Origin: Psychrobacillus insolitus
GTDB lineage: Bacteria > Bacillota > Bacilli > Bacillales_A > Planococcaceae
Assembly (NCBI RefSeq): GCF_003254155.1
Contig: NZ_QKZI01000002.1
Location: forward strand, 62,001-126,000
Direction of reading: 5' to 3'
DNA: 64,000 nucleotides
Part shown: positions 43,034-51,161 of the stretch, one piece after another
Numbering within the stretch: position 1 is the first letter of the stretch
Layout: each line of letters opens with the position of its first letter
The notes under the pieces: model-generated
What the model was told of the DNA's origin: nothing
The model's input: only the letters and a program-made list of their open reading frames with translations
Databases searched by the model: none
Program-made: the position numbers and the translations under genes

Positions 43034-44260
43034 TTGAAAATCAATAATAGTAAGTTATTAGGTATGTTGATTGGTGGTATGTCTGTATTCATGCTTGGTG
43101 CGTGTGCAGAAGAGAATGTAGCTGAAGTTAATGGTGAAGTGGTAGAGGGTGCACGAACAGTTGTAGTCGGAGGGCTTTATGATATTACCGGTGCTACTGG
43201 TGATGTGGGAACTCCTTACACGGAAGGTGAGCAAGCATATTTCAAATATCTAACGAGTAAAGGTGGAGTGGAAGGGTTAAATATAGAGCTTACAGGAAAA
43301 GATTATGCCTATGAAATTCCAGAAGCCCAGAAAATTTATCAGGAACTTCGAGATAAAGAAAAAGTTTCTGCTGTACTTGGTTGGGGGACTGGTGATACGG
43401 AAGCATTGCGTCAACAAGTAGCGAACGATAAACTTCCATACTTCTCAGCTTCTTATTCGGAGAACTTAAAAAATATTGAAGAAAGTCCATATAACTTTTT
43501 AGTAGCGGCATCTTACTCTGATCAAGGTCGTTCCGTATTAAAATGGATTCAAGATAATCATGAAGGAGATAATCCAACAGTAGCATTATTGTATAATGAC
43601 ACTGCATTCGGACGTTCACCTATTGAAGATATTAAAGCATATGCCGCTGAATTAGGGATAAAAGTAGTGGATGAGCAGGTTATTGATGTTCAAGCTACAG
43701 AAGCACAATCTCAATTATTAAATATGAAAAAGAAAAATCCTGACTATGCCATTATTCAAGAAACGTGGGGAGCAACAGCAACGATTTTAAGAGATTCGAA
43801 AACACTTGGTATTGAAACGCAATTTATCGGGTTGAACTGGGCATCTGGTGAAGGTGTCATTTCAATTGTGGGTGATGAAATTGCGGAAGGATATATGGGA
43901 ATTCTTTCACACGCAATGCCTTACGAAGACTTACCAGGTATGGTAGAAGTAATAGAATATTTAGATTCAGAAGGTAAGTCAATTAATGATATTGACCAAA
44001 AGTTCATTCAAGGATGGACGACTGCGAAAATACTTGTCGCTGGAATTGAAGAAGCTGGTAAGCAACATCCGGAAGGTGATTTAACTGGAGAAGAAATACG
44101 TATTGGAATTGAGTCATTAAAAGATTTAGACCTTGGTGGATTAGGTGCTCCAGTTAGTTTTAGTGCAGAAAATCATACAGGCACTGAACAGACACGTCTT
44201 GGTATTGTAAAAGACGGGAAATGGGAGCAGTTAACTGAATACTTTAGCCATAAAGATTAA
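43034..44260 (+). CDS. LIV-type ABC transporter substrate-binding lipoprotein (LivK-like)
   Basis: A periplasmic-binding-protein fold I receptor of about 408 residues. The signal peptide ends in a lipobox (MLGAC), so it is a membrane-anchored lipoprotein. VVGGLYDITGATGDVG and GEQAYFKYLTSKGGV are typical of the HAAT family. It lacks the strict amino-acid-binding Ser-Ala-Thr pattern I would expect for leucine, and it resembles receptors for aromatic or fatty acids in general shape only. TTG start at 43034 after GAGGGGG. It is followed by a hairpin (44283-44311) before livF. Confidence 0.85.
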   Translation: MKINNSKLLGMLIGGMSVFMLGACAEENVAEVNGEVVEGARTVVVGGLYDITGATGDVGTPYTEGEQAYFKYLTSKGGVEGLNIELTGKDYAYEIPEAQKIYQELRDKEKVSAVLGWGTGDTEALRQQVANDKLPYFSASYSENLKNIEESPYNFLVAASYSDQGRSVLKWIQDNHEGDNPTVALLYNDTAFGRSPIEDIKAYAAELGIKVVDEQVIDVQATEAQSQLLNMKKKNPDYAIIQETWGATATILRDSKTLGIETQFIGLNWASGEGVISIVGDEIAEGYMGILSHAMPYEDLPGMVEVIEYLDSEGKSINDIDQKFIQGWTTAKILVAGIEEAGKQHPEGDLTGEEIRIGIESLKDLDLGGLGAPVSFSAENHTGTEQTRLGIVKDGKWEQLTEYFSHKD

Positions 44261-44282
44261 TCAAAATTAGAAACTTATGCAG

Positions 44283-44311
44283 CGGAAGAAGCTTATAGAG
44301 TGCTTCTTTCG
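44283..44311 (+). terminator. Hairpin between the binding protein and the last ATPase gene
   Basis: CGGAAGAAGC and GCTTCTTTCG pair, followed by TTTGTTCTTT. The T run is broken, so it may be a weak terminator that lowers livF expression or protects the upstream message. Confidence 0.45.
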
Positions 44312-44341
44312 TTTGTTCTTTATAGTAGAAAGGAGAAAAAT

Positions 44342-45133
44342 ATGCTCCATATTAATAATATTGAAGTAGTTTATTCGAAAATTATACTTGCTTTGAAAGG
44401 GGTATCACTTCATGTACCAGAGGGAAAAATTGTTACACTTTTAGGCAGTAATGGAGCAGGGAAGTCCACAACTTTAAAAGCAATTTCAGGATTACTTTCT
44501 GGTGAAGAAGGCCAAATCACCGATGGAACAATCCAATTTGAAGGAAAAACAATAAATGAAGTTACTACTGATATTATTGTTCGGAACGGAATATTTCTTT
44601 GTATGGAAGGTAGACGCATATTTAAAGATTTAACGGTCGAAGAAAATTTAATGGCAGGGGCGTATACGCGCAAGGATCGTAGAAATATCAAAGAAGATAT
44701 GGAGAAAATATATGTTTATTTTCCAAAACTGAAAGCACTTCAAGGTCGAAAAGCAGGATTTCTGTCAGGTGGAGAGCAACAAATGCTTGCGATTGGCCGT
44801 GGGATCATGGCGAAACCGAAGCTATTGTTACTCGATGAGCCATCTCTTGGAATTGCGCCGTTGCTCGTAAAAGAGATTTTTCAAATCATTAAACAAATAA
44901 ATAAAGAAGAAGGCACTTCCATATTAGTAGTAGAACAAAATACAAATGTCGCGCTATCTATAGCTGACTATGGCTATATTATGGAAAATGGTCGAGTGGT
45001 CATGCAAGGTAAAGCAGATTATTTATTATCAAATGAAGAAGTTCGAGAACATTATTTGGGTATCGGAAAAGAAGGCGAAAAGAATTACAAAGAGAGTAAA
45101 GGATATAGACGCCGTCAAAGAGTGGTGTGGTAA
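44342..45133 (+). CDS. LIV-type ABC transporter ATP-binding protein (LivF-like)
   Basis: The second ATPase, 263 residues. Walker A is LGSNGAGKST, the signature is LSGGEQQMLAIGRGI, Walker B is LLLLDEPSLGIAPLL and the switch residue is glutamine-linked VVEQN, as in LivF. FLCMEGRRIFKDLTVEENL matches the family. It has a basic tail of about 25 residues (ending YRRRQRVVW) not usual in LivF; the tail could be a late read-through end. ATG 44342 follows AAAGGAG. It is the last gene of the operon. Confidence 0.9.
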   Translation: MLHINNIEVVYSKIILALKGVSLHVPEGKIVTLLGSNGAGKSTTLKAISGLLSGEEGQITDGTIQFEGKTINEVTTDIIVRNGIFLCMEGRRIFKDLTVEENLMAGAYTRKDRRNIKEDMEKIYVYFPKLKALQGRKAGFLSGGEQQMLAIGRGIMAKPKLLLLDEPSLGIAPLLVKEIFQIIKQINKEEGTSILVVEQNTNVALSIADYGYIMENGRVVMQGKADYLLSNEEVREHYLGIGKEGEKNYKESKGYRRRQRVVW

Positions 45134-45253
45134 TCAAAAAGTTGTCAGTAGTCTAATAGCTATTCCGCTTTTCTTACTAGTGAAATGTATAAAGATAATT
45201 AATCACTTATCTTGTATAATAGAATCACCAAGAATAAATGGAGGAATAGAATT

Positions 45254-45595
45254 ATGGAAACTCTACCAAATTGCCCTAAATGTAATTCAGAATATACGTA
45301 CGAAGATGGAAACCTTTTCGTCTGTCCAGAGTGTGCTAATGAATGGACGTTAGATACAGAAAATGAAAAGACAGAAGAACAACAAATTGTCAAAGATGCA
45401 AATGGAACTGTTTTAACTGAGGGGGATGCAGTATCGATTATTAAAGATCTTAAAGTAAAAGGAAGTTCTTCTACACTAAAGATTGGTACTAAAGTAAAAA
45501 GCATTCGATTAGTAGATGGAGATCACAATATTGATTGTAAAATTGATGGTTTTGGCGCAATGAAATTAAAATCTGAGTTTGTTAAAAAGATCTAA
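45254..45595 (+). CDS. yjdM: PhnA/YjdM family zinc-ribbon protein
   Basis: A 113-residue protein with an N-terminal zinc ribbon (CPKC and CPEC, about residues 7-28) and a C-terminal SH3-like PhnA domain ([20 protein letters not shown], and [14 protein letters not shown]). Despite the old name PhnA, the family is not shown to cleave phosphonates in general. ATG 45254 follows TGGAGG. It has its own terminator and no obvious partner. Confidence 0.88.
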   Translation: METLPNCPKCNSEYTYEDGNLFVCPECANEWTLDTENEKTEEQQIVKDANGTVLTEGDAVSIIKDLKVKGSSSTLKIGTKVKSIRLVDGDHNIDCKIDGFGAMKLKSEFVKKI

Positions 45596-45622
45596 GTTTT
45601 ATTAGATATAGTTAATAGTATA

Positions 45623-45660
45623 AGTCTCTTAATCGACAAGTCGATTTTGGGGCTTTTTTT
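45623..45660 (+). terminator. Terminator after yjdM
   Basis: AGTCTCTTAATCGA and TCGATTTTGGGGCT pair with several G-T wobbles, followed by eight T residues. Confidence 0.7.
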
Positions 45661-45730
45661 ACCCATTGCTGATTCCAAAATATAGCACTATCATAAATAC
45701 ATATTGTTTTTTCCAGAAAGGGACTATTTC

Positions 45731-46660
45731 ATGACTTATTTATCCATGATTTTCTTACAAATTGTCGCTCCCATTTTGGTGCTTTTATTTGTTGGGGCCA
45801 TTTTACAAAAGAAGTTCTCATTCAATTTGAAAGCTTTATCTCAACTGATTACATATTGTTTTATGCCTGCAGCTGTATTTGTGAATTTATATGAAACGCA
45901 GGTGGATTTAGAGGTTTTAGGTCAAGTAACGATTTTTATTGTTCTGTTTATTGGAAGCCAGATAATCTTGAGTCATTTTATAGCGAAAATGCTTAGATTG
46001 GAGAGGCAGGAAGCGGCTGTTTTCAAAAATAGTGTAGTCTTAATAAACTCTGGTAACTACGGAATTCCAGTTGCGCAGATGATGTTCGCTACACAACCAA
46101 TTGGTGTTGCGATTCAAGTCATACTTGTAATCTTCCAAAATATGACGACATATACATATGGTTTGTATAATTTAATCTCTTCCACTAAGTCAGGGCTATC
46201 CATTTTAAAGGATTTCTTGAAGATGCCAATTATTTATGCGCTTATTGCTGGAGTCCTTTTGAATGTATGGAATGTTGAAATTCCGCAGGTGTTCCGTATA
46301 CCACTCGATCATATAACGGAAGGGTTTATAGCTGTAGCTTTAATTACTTTAGGTGCGCAACTTTCGCAAATTGAAGTACGCACGCTGGTCAATAAAATAA
46401 TTATACTTAGTTGTATTACTCGTCTTGTGGTGGGACCAGCAGTTGCGTTACTCATTATTTTTGTGCTCGGCCTAGATGGGGTGGTTGCCCAATCATTATT
46501 TATAGCAAGTTCGTTTCCGACGTCTCGAAATAGTTCAAGTTTGGCTTTAGAATATGATGTGGAATCTAATACTGCCGCACAAACAGTATTGTTTTCAACA
46601 ATTGTTAGTTGTTTAACGGTGACGGTAGTTATTTATATTTCCATGCTACTTTTTACATAA
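45731..46660 (+). CDS. AEC family transporter (auxin efflux carrier-like)
   Basis: A 309-residue membrane protein with about ten helices of the AEC/BASS-like fold, starting MTYLSMIFLQIVAPILVLLF. Family motifs are MPAAVFVNLY, NSGNYGIPVAQMMF and SSFPTSRNSSSLALEYD. Members move carboxylates, auxin-like acids or malate; substrate is not clear. ATG 45731 lies nine nt after AAAGGG. It faces the convergent tusA, with a shared terminator between them. Confidence 0.88.
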   Translation: MTYLSMIFLQIVAPILVLLFVGAILQKKFSFNLKALSQLITYCFMPAAVFVNLYETQVDLEVLGQVTIFIVLFIGSQIILSHFIAKMLRLERQEAAVFKNSVVLINSGNYGIPVAQMMFATQPIGVAIQVILVIFQNMTTYTYGLYNLISSTKSGLSILKDFLKMPIIYALIAGVLLNVWNVEIPQVFRIPLDHITEGFIAVALITLGAQLSQIEVRTLVNKIIILSCITRLVVGPAVALLIIFVLGLDGVVAQSLFIASSFPTSRNSSSLALEYDVESNTAAQTVLFSTIVSCLTVTVVIYISMLLFT

Positions 46661-46663
46661 TGA

Positions 46664-46700
46664 AAAACCCATCCGAGAGTATAACTCAAGGATGGGTTCT
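46664..46700. terminator. Bidirectional terminator between the AEC gene and tusA
   Basis: AACCCATCC and GGATGGGTT pair; the plus-strand T run is short and the minus strand ends in TTTTTC. It ends both convergent units. Confidence 0.75.
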
Positions 46701-46708
46701 TAAGGTGA

Positions 46709-46933
46709 TTATTTCTTTTGAACAGTAATTGTCCAAGCGGCATCACTTACTTGTTCATAATTTGTAATGCTATGTCCTGCTTCAGCAGCCCAACGTGGAA
46801 TTGATTCAGTAGCTTGTGTACAGTCAAATTCAATTACCAGTTCATCACCTGAACTAAGTTCAGTGATTGCTTCTTTTGCTTCTACTAAAGGAAATGGACA
46901 AACCATTCCCATCACTTCTAATGTTTTTTTCAT
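46709..46933 (-). CDS. TusA-like sulfur carrier protein (TsuB type)
   Basis: A 74-residue SirA/TusA fold protein. The sulfur-carrying cysteine is in GMVCPFPLVEAKEAI (CPxP motif). It follows the YeeE gene on the same strand. In the YeeE-YeeD (TsuA-TsuB) system of other bacteria, YeeD takes thiosulfate sulfur delivered by the membrane protein YeeE. ATG 46933 follows a weak GGAGATAG. A repeat fragment of about 45 bp lies between the two genes. Confidence 0.85.
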   Translation of the reverse strand: MKKTLEVMGMVCPFPLVEAKEAITELSSGDELVIEFDCTQATESIPRWAAEAGHSITNYEQVSDAAWTITVQKK

Positions 46934-46949
46934 CAATATCTATCTCCTT

Positions 46950-46997
46950 TGTTGTCTAGCGTAAGCCGCCTTGCCCCGACAGGCAAATGCGCTTTCT
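46950..46997 (+). repeat. Fragment of the TCTAGC dispersed repeat
   Basis: GTTGTCTAGCGTAAGCCGCC and CTTGCCCCGACAGGCAAATGC (split here) match parts of the copies at 1837 and 12050. The fragment lies between yeeE and tusA and reaches the yeeE stop region. Confidence 0.5.
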
Positions 46998-48086
46998 CTA
47001 TGCTGTAGTTGGGCTTGTTTTCGTGCTTATTACCGTATTTTTCTTTTTTTGACGACCTCTTATGAAAACAAAGTATACAGCTGTCCATGTACCGAGAATC
47101 ATAAAGGCTAGACCAATCCAGCCTTGCCAAGTCATCATTGCAGTCATTACTAAACCGTTCCCAATAGAACATCCACCAGCTAAACTAGCACCAAATCCCA
47201 TTAAGTTACCACCAGCAAAACTGTTTAATCCAGTTTTTACATCTGGCATTCTGAAACGAAATTCATGACTTGCTTTTGCGGCGATAAATGATCCTACTAG
47301 AATACCAAGAACTAAGAATACGCCCCAGTTAAGAAGGCTTGAGTCTCCTGTTGTTAAATATTGAAGAATATTTGCTGAAGGAGTTGTAATTCCTAATCCG
47401 AACACGCGGCCAGTTGCTGCACTTAAAGGCCATGCAATCATCGCAATAAGACCAACTAATAGAGCTGTTACAAATGGATGCCAACGTTTTTCGAATAAAA
47501 TATGTGCCAATCCTGTTCGTTTCGCTTTTAAAGTAGGGATAAAAACTTTTGGTTTTGTAACTTCCTTATATACTATAAAACCAACTATTGCTACTAATAT
47601 AGCAATTAGAATCCAAACATTAATCCCTAGTGTATCTGCCATTGAATTTGTTTGCAACTGAGGTTGTTGAAATTTCGCATTAATTGGAGCAAATACTCCA
47701 CTTTTCATCATGGTGCTCATTAATATATAACCGGCCAAAGCAATCCAACTACCGATTAAACCTTCACCTGCACGATACCAAGTTCCAGTCGCACAACCAC
47801 CAGCAAATACAATACCAATACCAAATATAAAAGAGCCAATAATAATTGCAAATAATGGTAATGTTCCTGCATTATATTCAATAATGCCAAGTTCTATTAA
47901 TGTATATACACCAACACTTTGTACTGCTATAGCTACTAATAATGCGTAAAACATACGATTATCTTTACTTAAATACATATCTCGAAAACCGCCTGTTAAA
48001 CAGAATCTTCCTCGTTGCATAACAAATCCGAGTAGAGCACCGCATAACAATCCAGTAATAATCATCTGAGTCAATTTAATTCCCAC
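46998..48086 (-). CDS. YeeE/YedE family sulfur transporter (TsuA type)
   Basis: A 362-residue membrane protein with about ten hydrophobic helices in two repeats. Conserved cysteines lie in QRGRFCLTGGFRDM, GGCATGTWYRAGEGL and GGCSIGNGLVMTAM, matching the thiosulfate path of TsuA from Spirochaeta. It probably imports thiosulfate and works with the TusA-like protein encoded just downstream. ATG 48086 has AAGGTGGG upstream. A good promoter is at 48117-48145. Together with the CstR cluster 2 kb away it makes a sulfur island. Confidence 0.88.
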   Translation of the reverse strand: MGIKLTQMIITGLLCGALLGFVMQRGRFCLTGGFRDMYLSKDNRMFYALLVAIAVQSVGVYTLIELGIIEYNAGTLPLFAIIIGSFIFGIGIVFAGGCATGTWYRAGEGLIGSWIALAGYILMSTMMKSGVFAPINAKFQQPQLQTNSMADTLGINVWILIAILVAIVGFIVYKEVTKPKVFIPTLKAKRTGLAHILFEKRWHPFVTALLVGLIAMIAWPLSAATGRVFGLGITTPSANILQYLTTGDSSLLNWGVFLVLGILVGSFIAAKASHEFRFRMPDVKTGLNSFAGGNLMGFGASLAGGCSIGNGLVMTAMMTWQGWIGLAFMILGTWTAVYFVFIRGRQKKKNTVISTKTSPTTA

Positions 48087-48116
48087 CTTATTAATTCATA
48101 TTAAACTTGAAGGAAT

Positions 48117-48145
48117 AGTATACATCGATTTTTTATACAATTCAA
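48117..48145 (-). promoter_or_regulatory. Promoter of yeeE-tusA
   Basis: On the minus strand TTGAAT and TATACT are 17 bp apart, 31 bp before the yeeE start. No CstR-type box is seen here. Confidence 0.65.
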
Positions 48146-48265
48146 GTGATATTTACAAGTCCATATATTTTATTTTGTTTCAGGAAAAGATGGAGCCGTA
48201 TATAATAAAGAAAACATTAATATTCAGTAATCGGATACATTTCAGTGGTTAAGAGGCGAGATTAG

Positions 48266-48824
48266 ATGGAATACATTAAAAAAGGAACGAAGGATTTTCG
48301 TAAAACAAATTGGGCTTTGTTTGCAGCTGGATTTATCACCTTTGCTAATTTATATATTACACAGCCAATTCTTCCTGAATTTTCGAACGATTGTCGGTTG
48401 GATTTTCATCGTCTACTTAGTAGGGACGTTTAGTTCAACTTGGTTTGGTAGTTTGTCTGATCGATATGGTCGACAAAGGATTTTACTAGTTGGAATAGTT
48501 TTGATGCTTGTTGGAGCTCTTATCACGCTTAATGTAAGTTTAATTATTCAACTGATTGGTATTACTGTATTTACGTTTGGTTTTTTTGGCTCTAATTCGA
48601 TTGCAAGTGGCTGGGTAAGCCAGCGAGCGAAGCATGACAAGGCGCAAGCTTCATCACTCTATTTATTTTTCTATTATTTTGGATCGAGTATAGGGGGTAC
48701 GGCTGGAGGTGTTTTCTGGTCTGTATTTGGGTGGGGAGGAGTTGTAGGTTTAATAACTGCTTTGCTTATCTTTGCAATCCTACTATCTTTTTTGCTTCAG
48801 TATTTGATAAAACGTCATGAATAA
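48266..48824 (+). pseudogene. MFS transporter pseudogene with large internal deletion
   Basis: The ATG at 48266 opens MEYIKKGTKDFRKTNWALFA followed by GFITFANLYITQPILPEF, the first helix of a YnfM-like MFS transporter. After about 43 codons the sequence jumps to RTIVGWIFIVYLVGTFSS and GSLSDRYGRQR, which belong to the second half of such proteins, and the frame shifts by one. The C-terminal part then runs intact to 48824. Roughly 200 codons are missing, with the join near 48380-48395. The remaining frame from 48321 gives about 145 sensible residues but no proper start. Confidence 0.82.
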
Positions 48825-48843
48825 TTTTATTATTAATATAGAG

Positions 48844-48886
48844 AGAAGCCTTGAAATAAGATTCATCTTATTTCAAGGCTTCTTAT
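48844..48886. terminator. Bidirectional terminator between the MFS remnant and the esterase
   Basis: AGAAGCCTTGAAATAAG and CTTATTTCAAGGCTTCT form a perfect 17-bp stem around ATTCAT. Confidence 0.88.
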
Positions 48887-48903
48887 TAGTCAGATACAAT
48901 TTC

Positions 48904-49533
48904 TTAATTATTTTTAAGAAATGCTACTAAATCTTGGTGGTTTTCTGGTGTTACTCCGTGCCCATCTTCATATGTCTTAAAAGTTACTTGTGCGCCCTGT
49001 TCTTCGAAAAATTCTTTGCTTTCTATCCCAAGTTGAGAAGGAATTACATAATCGTAATTACCATGTGAAATGAAGATATTCAAATGATCGACTGGACGCT
49101 TGCTATACTCCTCTTTCACGAAATCTGGTAAATATCCACTTAATGCAACGATGCCTTTAATTGCTTTACCCATACTAAATGCTAATGATTGTGCTAGTAC
49201 GGCTCCTTGGCTAAAACCGAGTATGTATACTTGCTCGATGTCCAACTCATATTCCTCGATTGCTTCATATATAAATGATTGGACATGCGTAAGCACTTGA
49301 TCGAATATTTGACGATCAGGCTTAACTTCTTCTTCTGTTGTGTAAAAAGCATAACCAGGTTTGAAAACAATTGGCCCGCGCAAACTGAAAATGTGGTGAC
49401 TGTTTTCAAACTCTTTTACAAGTTGTGGTAAATCTAATTCATTACTCCCCATGCCATGTAATAGGAAGATCGTAGGCTTTTTTATGTCCGACGATTGTGG
49501 TGCAGAATATGTATATGTAAAAGGTGATTTCAT
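48904..49533 (-). CDS. Alpha/beta hydrolase, carboxylesterase/phospholipase type
   Basis: A 209-residue cytosolic alpha/beta hydrolase of the phospholipase/carboxylesterase family. The oxyanion region is LLHGMGSNELDLPQL, the nucleophile serine is in LGFSQGAVLAQSLA, the acid is probably the Asp in HGNYDYVIP, and the base His is in YEDGHGVTPEN. Substrate unknown; similar enzymes cleave short esters. ATG 49533 follows GAAGGGAAG. It is a single gene. Confidence 0.87.
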   Translation of the reverse strand: MKSPFTYTYSAPQSSDIKKPTIFLLHGMGSNELDLPQLVKEFENSHHIFSLRGPIVFKPGYAFYTTEEEVKPDRQIFDQVLTHVQSFIYEAIEEYELDIEQVYILGFSQGAVLAQSLAFSMGKAIKGIVALSGYLPDFVKEEYSKRPVDHLNIFISHGNYDYVIPSQLGIESKEFFEEQGAQVTFKTYEDGHGVTPENHQDLVAFLKNN

Positions 49534-49678
49534 TAGACATTCTTCCCTTCAAACTTAAGTACATCTATTTTAACATAAGTGATTGGTGTTACCTATTTGT
49601 AATTGAAGATGAATAAGCTTAAAAGCTTCTATATTGGATATCCTAATAACGACTATTTCCAATAAGGAGAATAAAGCT

Positions 49679-49912
49679 ATGAAAGAATTCAAAGTAACTT
49701 ACTTTTTCGATGAGAACTATTATATAAGAAGGTTTATCCTTTTAGATTCTCAAGAAGCGGCAGAGGAGCTAATTCAAAGTGAACGTGATCAGTATATATC
49801 ATTTACAGATAGTAGAGGAATCTATCACGAGCTGAATACACGAGATGTTCGAGTGATTCAAGTTTCTGAATATCAAAGGATAGATAAAAGTAAAAAAGCC
49901 AAAAGACCTTAA
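49679..49912 (+). CDS. Small protein of unknown function
   Basis: A 77-residue protein starting MKEFKVTYFFDENYYIRRFI with a basic tail (KSKKAKRP). It has no cysteines or membrane segments and I do not recognise a family. ATG 49679 is ten nt after AAGGAG, whereas a longer frame opening at 49634 lies before the site. It precedes the cstR promoter region but on available evidence is not part of that operon. Confidence 0.6.
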   Translation: MKEFKVTYFFDENYYIRRFILLDSQEAAEELIQSERDQYISFTDSRGIYHELNTRDVRVIQVSEYQRIDKSKKAKRP

Positions 49913-50048
49913 TGCGGGGCTTGTTACCATTTTCACAACAGACTTTCTTCTATTAAAATGCAAATTCACATTTATACATGAAAAGTCCGAGTGGTGTATC
50001 TGCAACATAAAAGGATGGGAATATGATAAAATAATGCAAGTTTATGTG

Positions 50049-50076
50049 TTGACAATATACCTGGTAGGGTATAATA
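50049..50076 (+). promoter_or_regulatory. cstR promoter with overlapping operator box 1
   Basis: TTGACA (50049-50054) is followed by TATAAT at 15 bp or TAATAT at 17 bp. The palindrome ATACCTGGTAGGGTAT (50057-50072) fills the spacer, so a bound repressor would block RNA polymerase. The same box type recurs at 50419, 51131 and 52216. Confidence 0.7.
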
Positions 50077-50131
50077 TAAGGGTGTAAGTAAGAAGTTAGT
50101 TATTAACGAAGTACAAATGGAGGTGCTTTAC

Positions 50132-50392
50132 ATGTCGTATGATACAAAAGCATTAAACCGTATAAAACGTATAGAAGGACAATTGCGTGGTATTTTAAGA
50201 ATGATGGAAGAAGAAAAGGACTGTAAAGAAGTAATTACACAACTTTTGGCAGTTCGATCGGCAGTTGACCGTACAATAGGTGTGATTGTAAGTGATAACC
50301 TTCTAGAATGCGTACAAAATGCGGATGGTAATGCAGATAAAATGAATTCAGCAATTCAAGAAGCAGTGAATTTAGTAGTAAAGAGCCGATGA
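50132..50392 (+). CDS. cstR: Persulfide-sensing repressor CstR (CsoR family)
   Basis: An 86-residue all-helical CsoR/RcnR-type repressor. C31 (EEEKDCKE) and C60 (NLLECVQ) are at the positions used by S. aureus CstR, and the histidine of copper-binding CsoR is replaced by asparagine (N56), which argues for a persulfide sensor. Oxidation of the two cysteines by persulfide would release DNA. The start is ATG 50132 after GGAGGTG; a frame opening at 50117 lies before that site. The genes after it handle persulfides, which fits. Confidence 0.88.
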   Translation: MSYDTKALNRIKRIEGQLRGILRMMEEEKDCKEVITQLLAVRSAVDRTIGVIVSDNLLECVQNADGNADKMNSAIQEAVNLVVKSR

Positions 50393-50418
50393 TACGGCTT
50401 TTCTATTTAAAATAAATA

Positions 50419-50434
50419 ATACCCCAATTGGTAT
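50419..50434 (+). promoter_or_regulatory. CstR-type operator box 2
   Basis: ATACCCCAATTGGTAT is a 16-bp palindrome of the same type as the box in the cstR promoter. It lies 24 bp before the first rhodanese gene. No clear promoter is beside it. Confidence 0.55.
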
Positions 50435-50457
50435 TTCGATGAAGGAGTGAGTATTAA

Positions 50458-50799
50458 ATGGAATGGATTTTTATTGTAGTTATAGTTGCTTTCTTCGTCT
50501 GGAAGATGATGCCATCTAAAGGTGTTAAATCAATTTCGACTGCGGAATTGAAGAATGTCTTAAATGATCAAGATAAAGTATTTGTCGATGTAAGAACACC
50601 TGCTGAGTATAGAGGTAGAAATATTAAACAATTTAAAAATATACCACTAGGATCATCTTTTGATAAATTACCAAAGGATAAAGAAATCGTCGTTATTTGT
50701 CAAAGTGGAATGCGTAGCAGTAATGCTTGTAAACAATTAAAAAAAATAGGTTTTGAACGCGTAACAAATGTCCGTGGTGGCATGAGTGCGTGGAGCTAA
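50458..50799 (+). CDS. Membrane-anchored rhodanese
   Basis: A 113-residue protein with an N-terminal membrane helix (WIFIVVIVAFFVWKM) and one rhodanese domain. The catalytic cysteine is in VVICQSGMRSS (six-residue loop), and VFVDVRTPAEYRGRNI is the CH2A motif. It would pass sulfane sulfur between carriers at the membrane. ATG 50458 follows AAGGAGTG. It is the first gene after cstR, behind operator box 2. Confidence 0.9.
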   Translation: MEWIFIVVIVAFFVWKMMPSKGVKSISTAELKNVLNDQDKVFVDVRTPAEYRGRNIKQFKNIPLGSSFDKLPKDKEIVVICQSGMRSSNACKQLKKIGFERVTNVRGGMSAWS

Positions 50800-50815
50800 A
50801 AGGAGGATATAATTG

Positions 50816-51112
50816 ATGAAAGAAATTACAGCAAAAGAATTAGAGCAAAAATTAACAAATGGTGAAACACTTAATATACTAGATGTGCGTGAAGTGGATG
50901 AAGTTGCAGAAGTAAAAATTCCAGGTATTATGCATATTCCGCTTGGCTTAGTAGAGTTTCGCATGAATGAATTATCGAAGTCGGAACCATACTATGTTGT
51001 ATGTCGTTCAGGTGGAAGAAGCGGAAGAGCTACACAATTTTTAGAGAGCCAAGGATATGATGTAACGAATGTGATGGGTGGTATGCTTGCTTGGGAAGGC
51101 GAAACTCGCTAA
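50816..51112 (+). CDS. Single-domain rhodanese
   Basis: A 98-residue cytosolic rhodanese. The active loop is VVCRSGGRSGRA and the CH2A motif is ILDVREVDEVAE. ATG 50816 follows AGGAGG, 14 nt after the preceding gene. It shares fold but limited identity with its neighbour and lacks the membrane anchor. Likely role is sulfur transfer to low-molecular thiols or to TusA. The next gene is preceded by operator box 3. Confidence 0.9.
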   Translation: MKEITAKELEQKLTNGETLNILDVREVDEVAEVKIPGIMHIPLGLVEFRMNELSKSEPYYVVCRSGGRSGRATQFLESQGYDVTNVMGGMLAWEGETR

Positions 51113-51130
51113 AAAAATTTAAAACAAATA

Positions 51131-51146
51131 ATACCCGTACAGGTAT
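51131..51146 (+). promoter_or_regulatory. CstR-type operator box 3
   Basis: ATACCCGTACAGGTAT, a 16-bp palindrome, lies 16 bp before the TusA-rhodanese gene start. Confidence 0.55.
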
Positions 51147-51161
51147 AGAGGAGTGTATACA

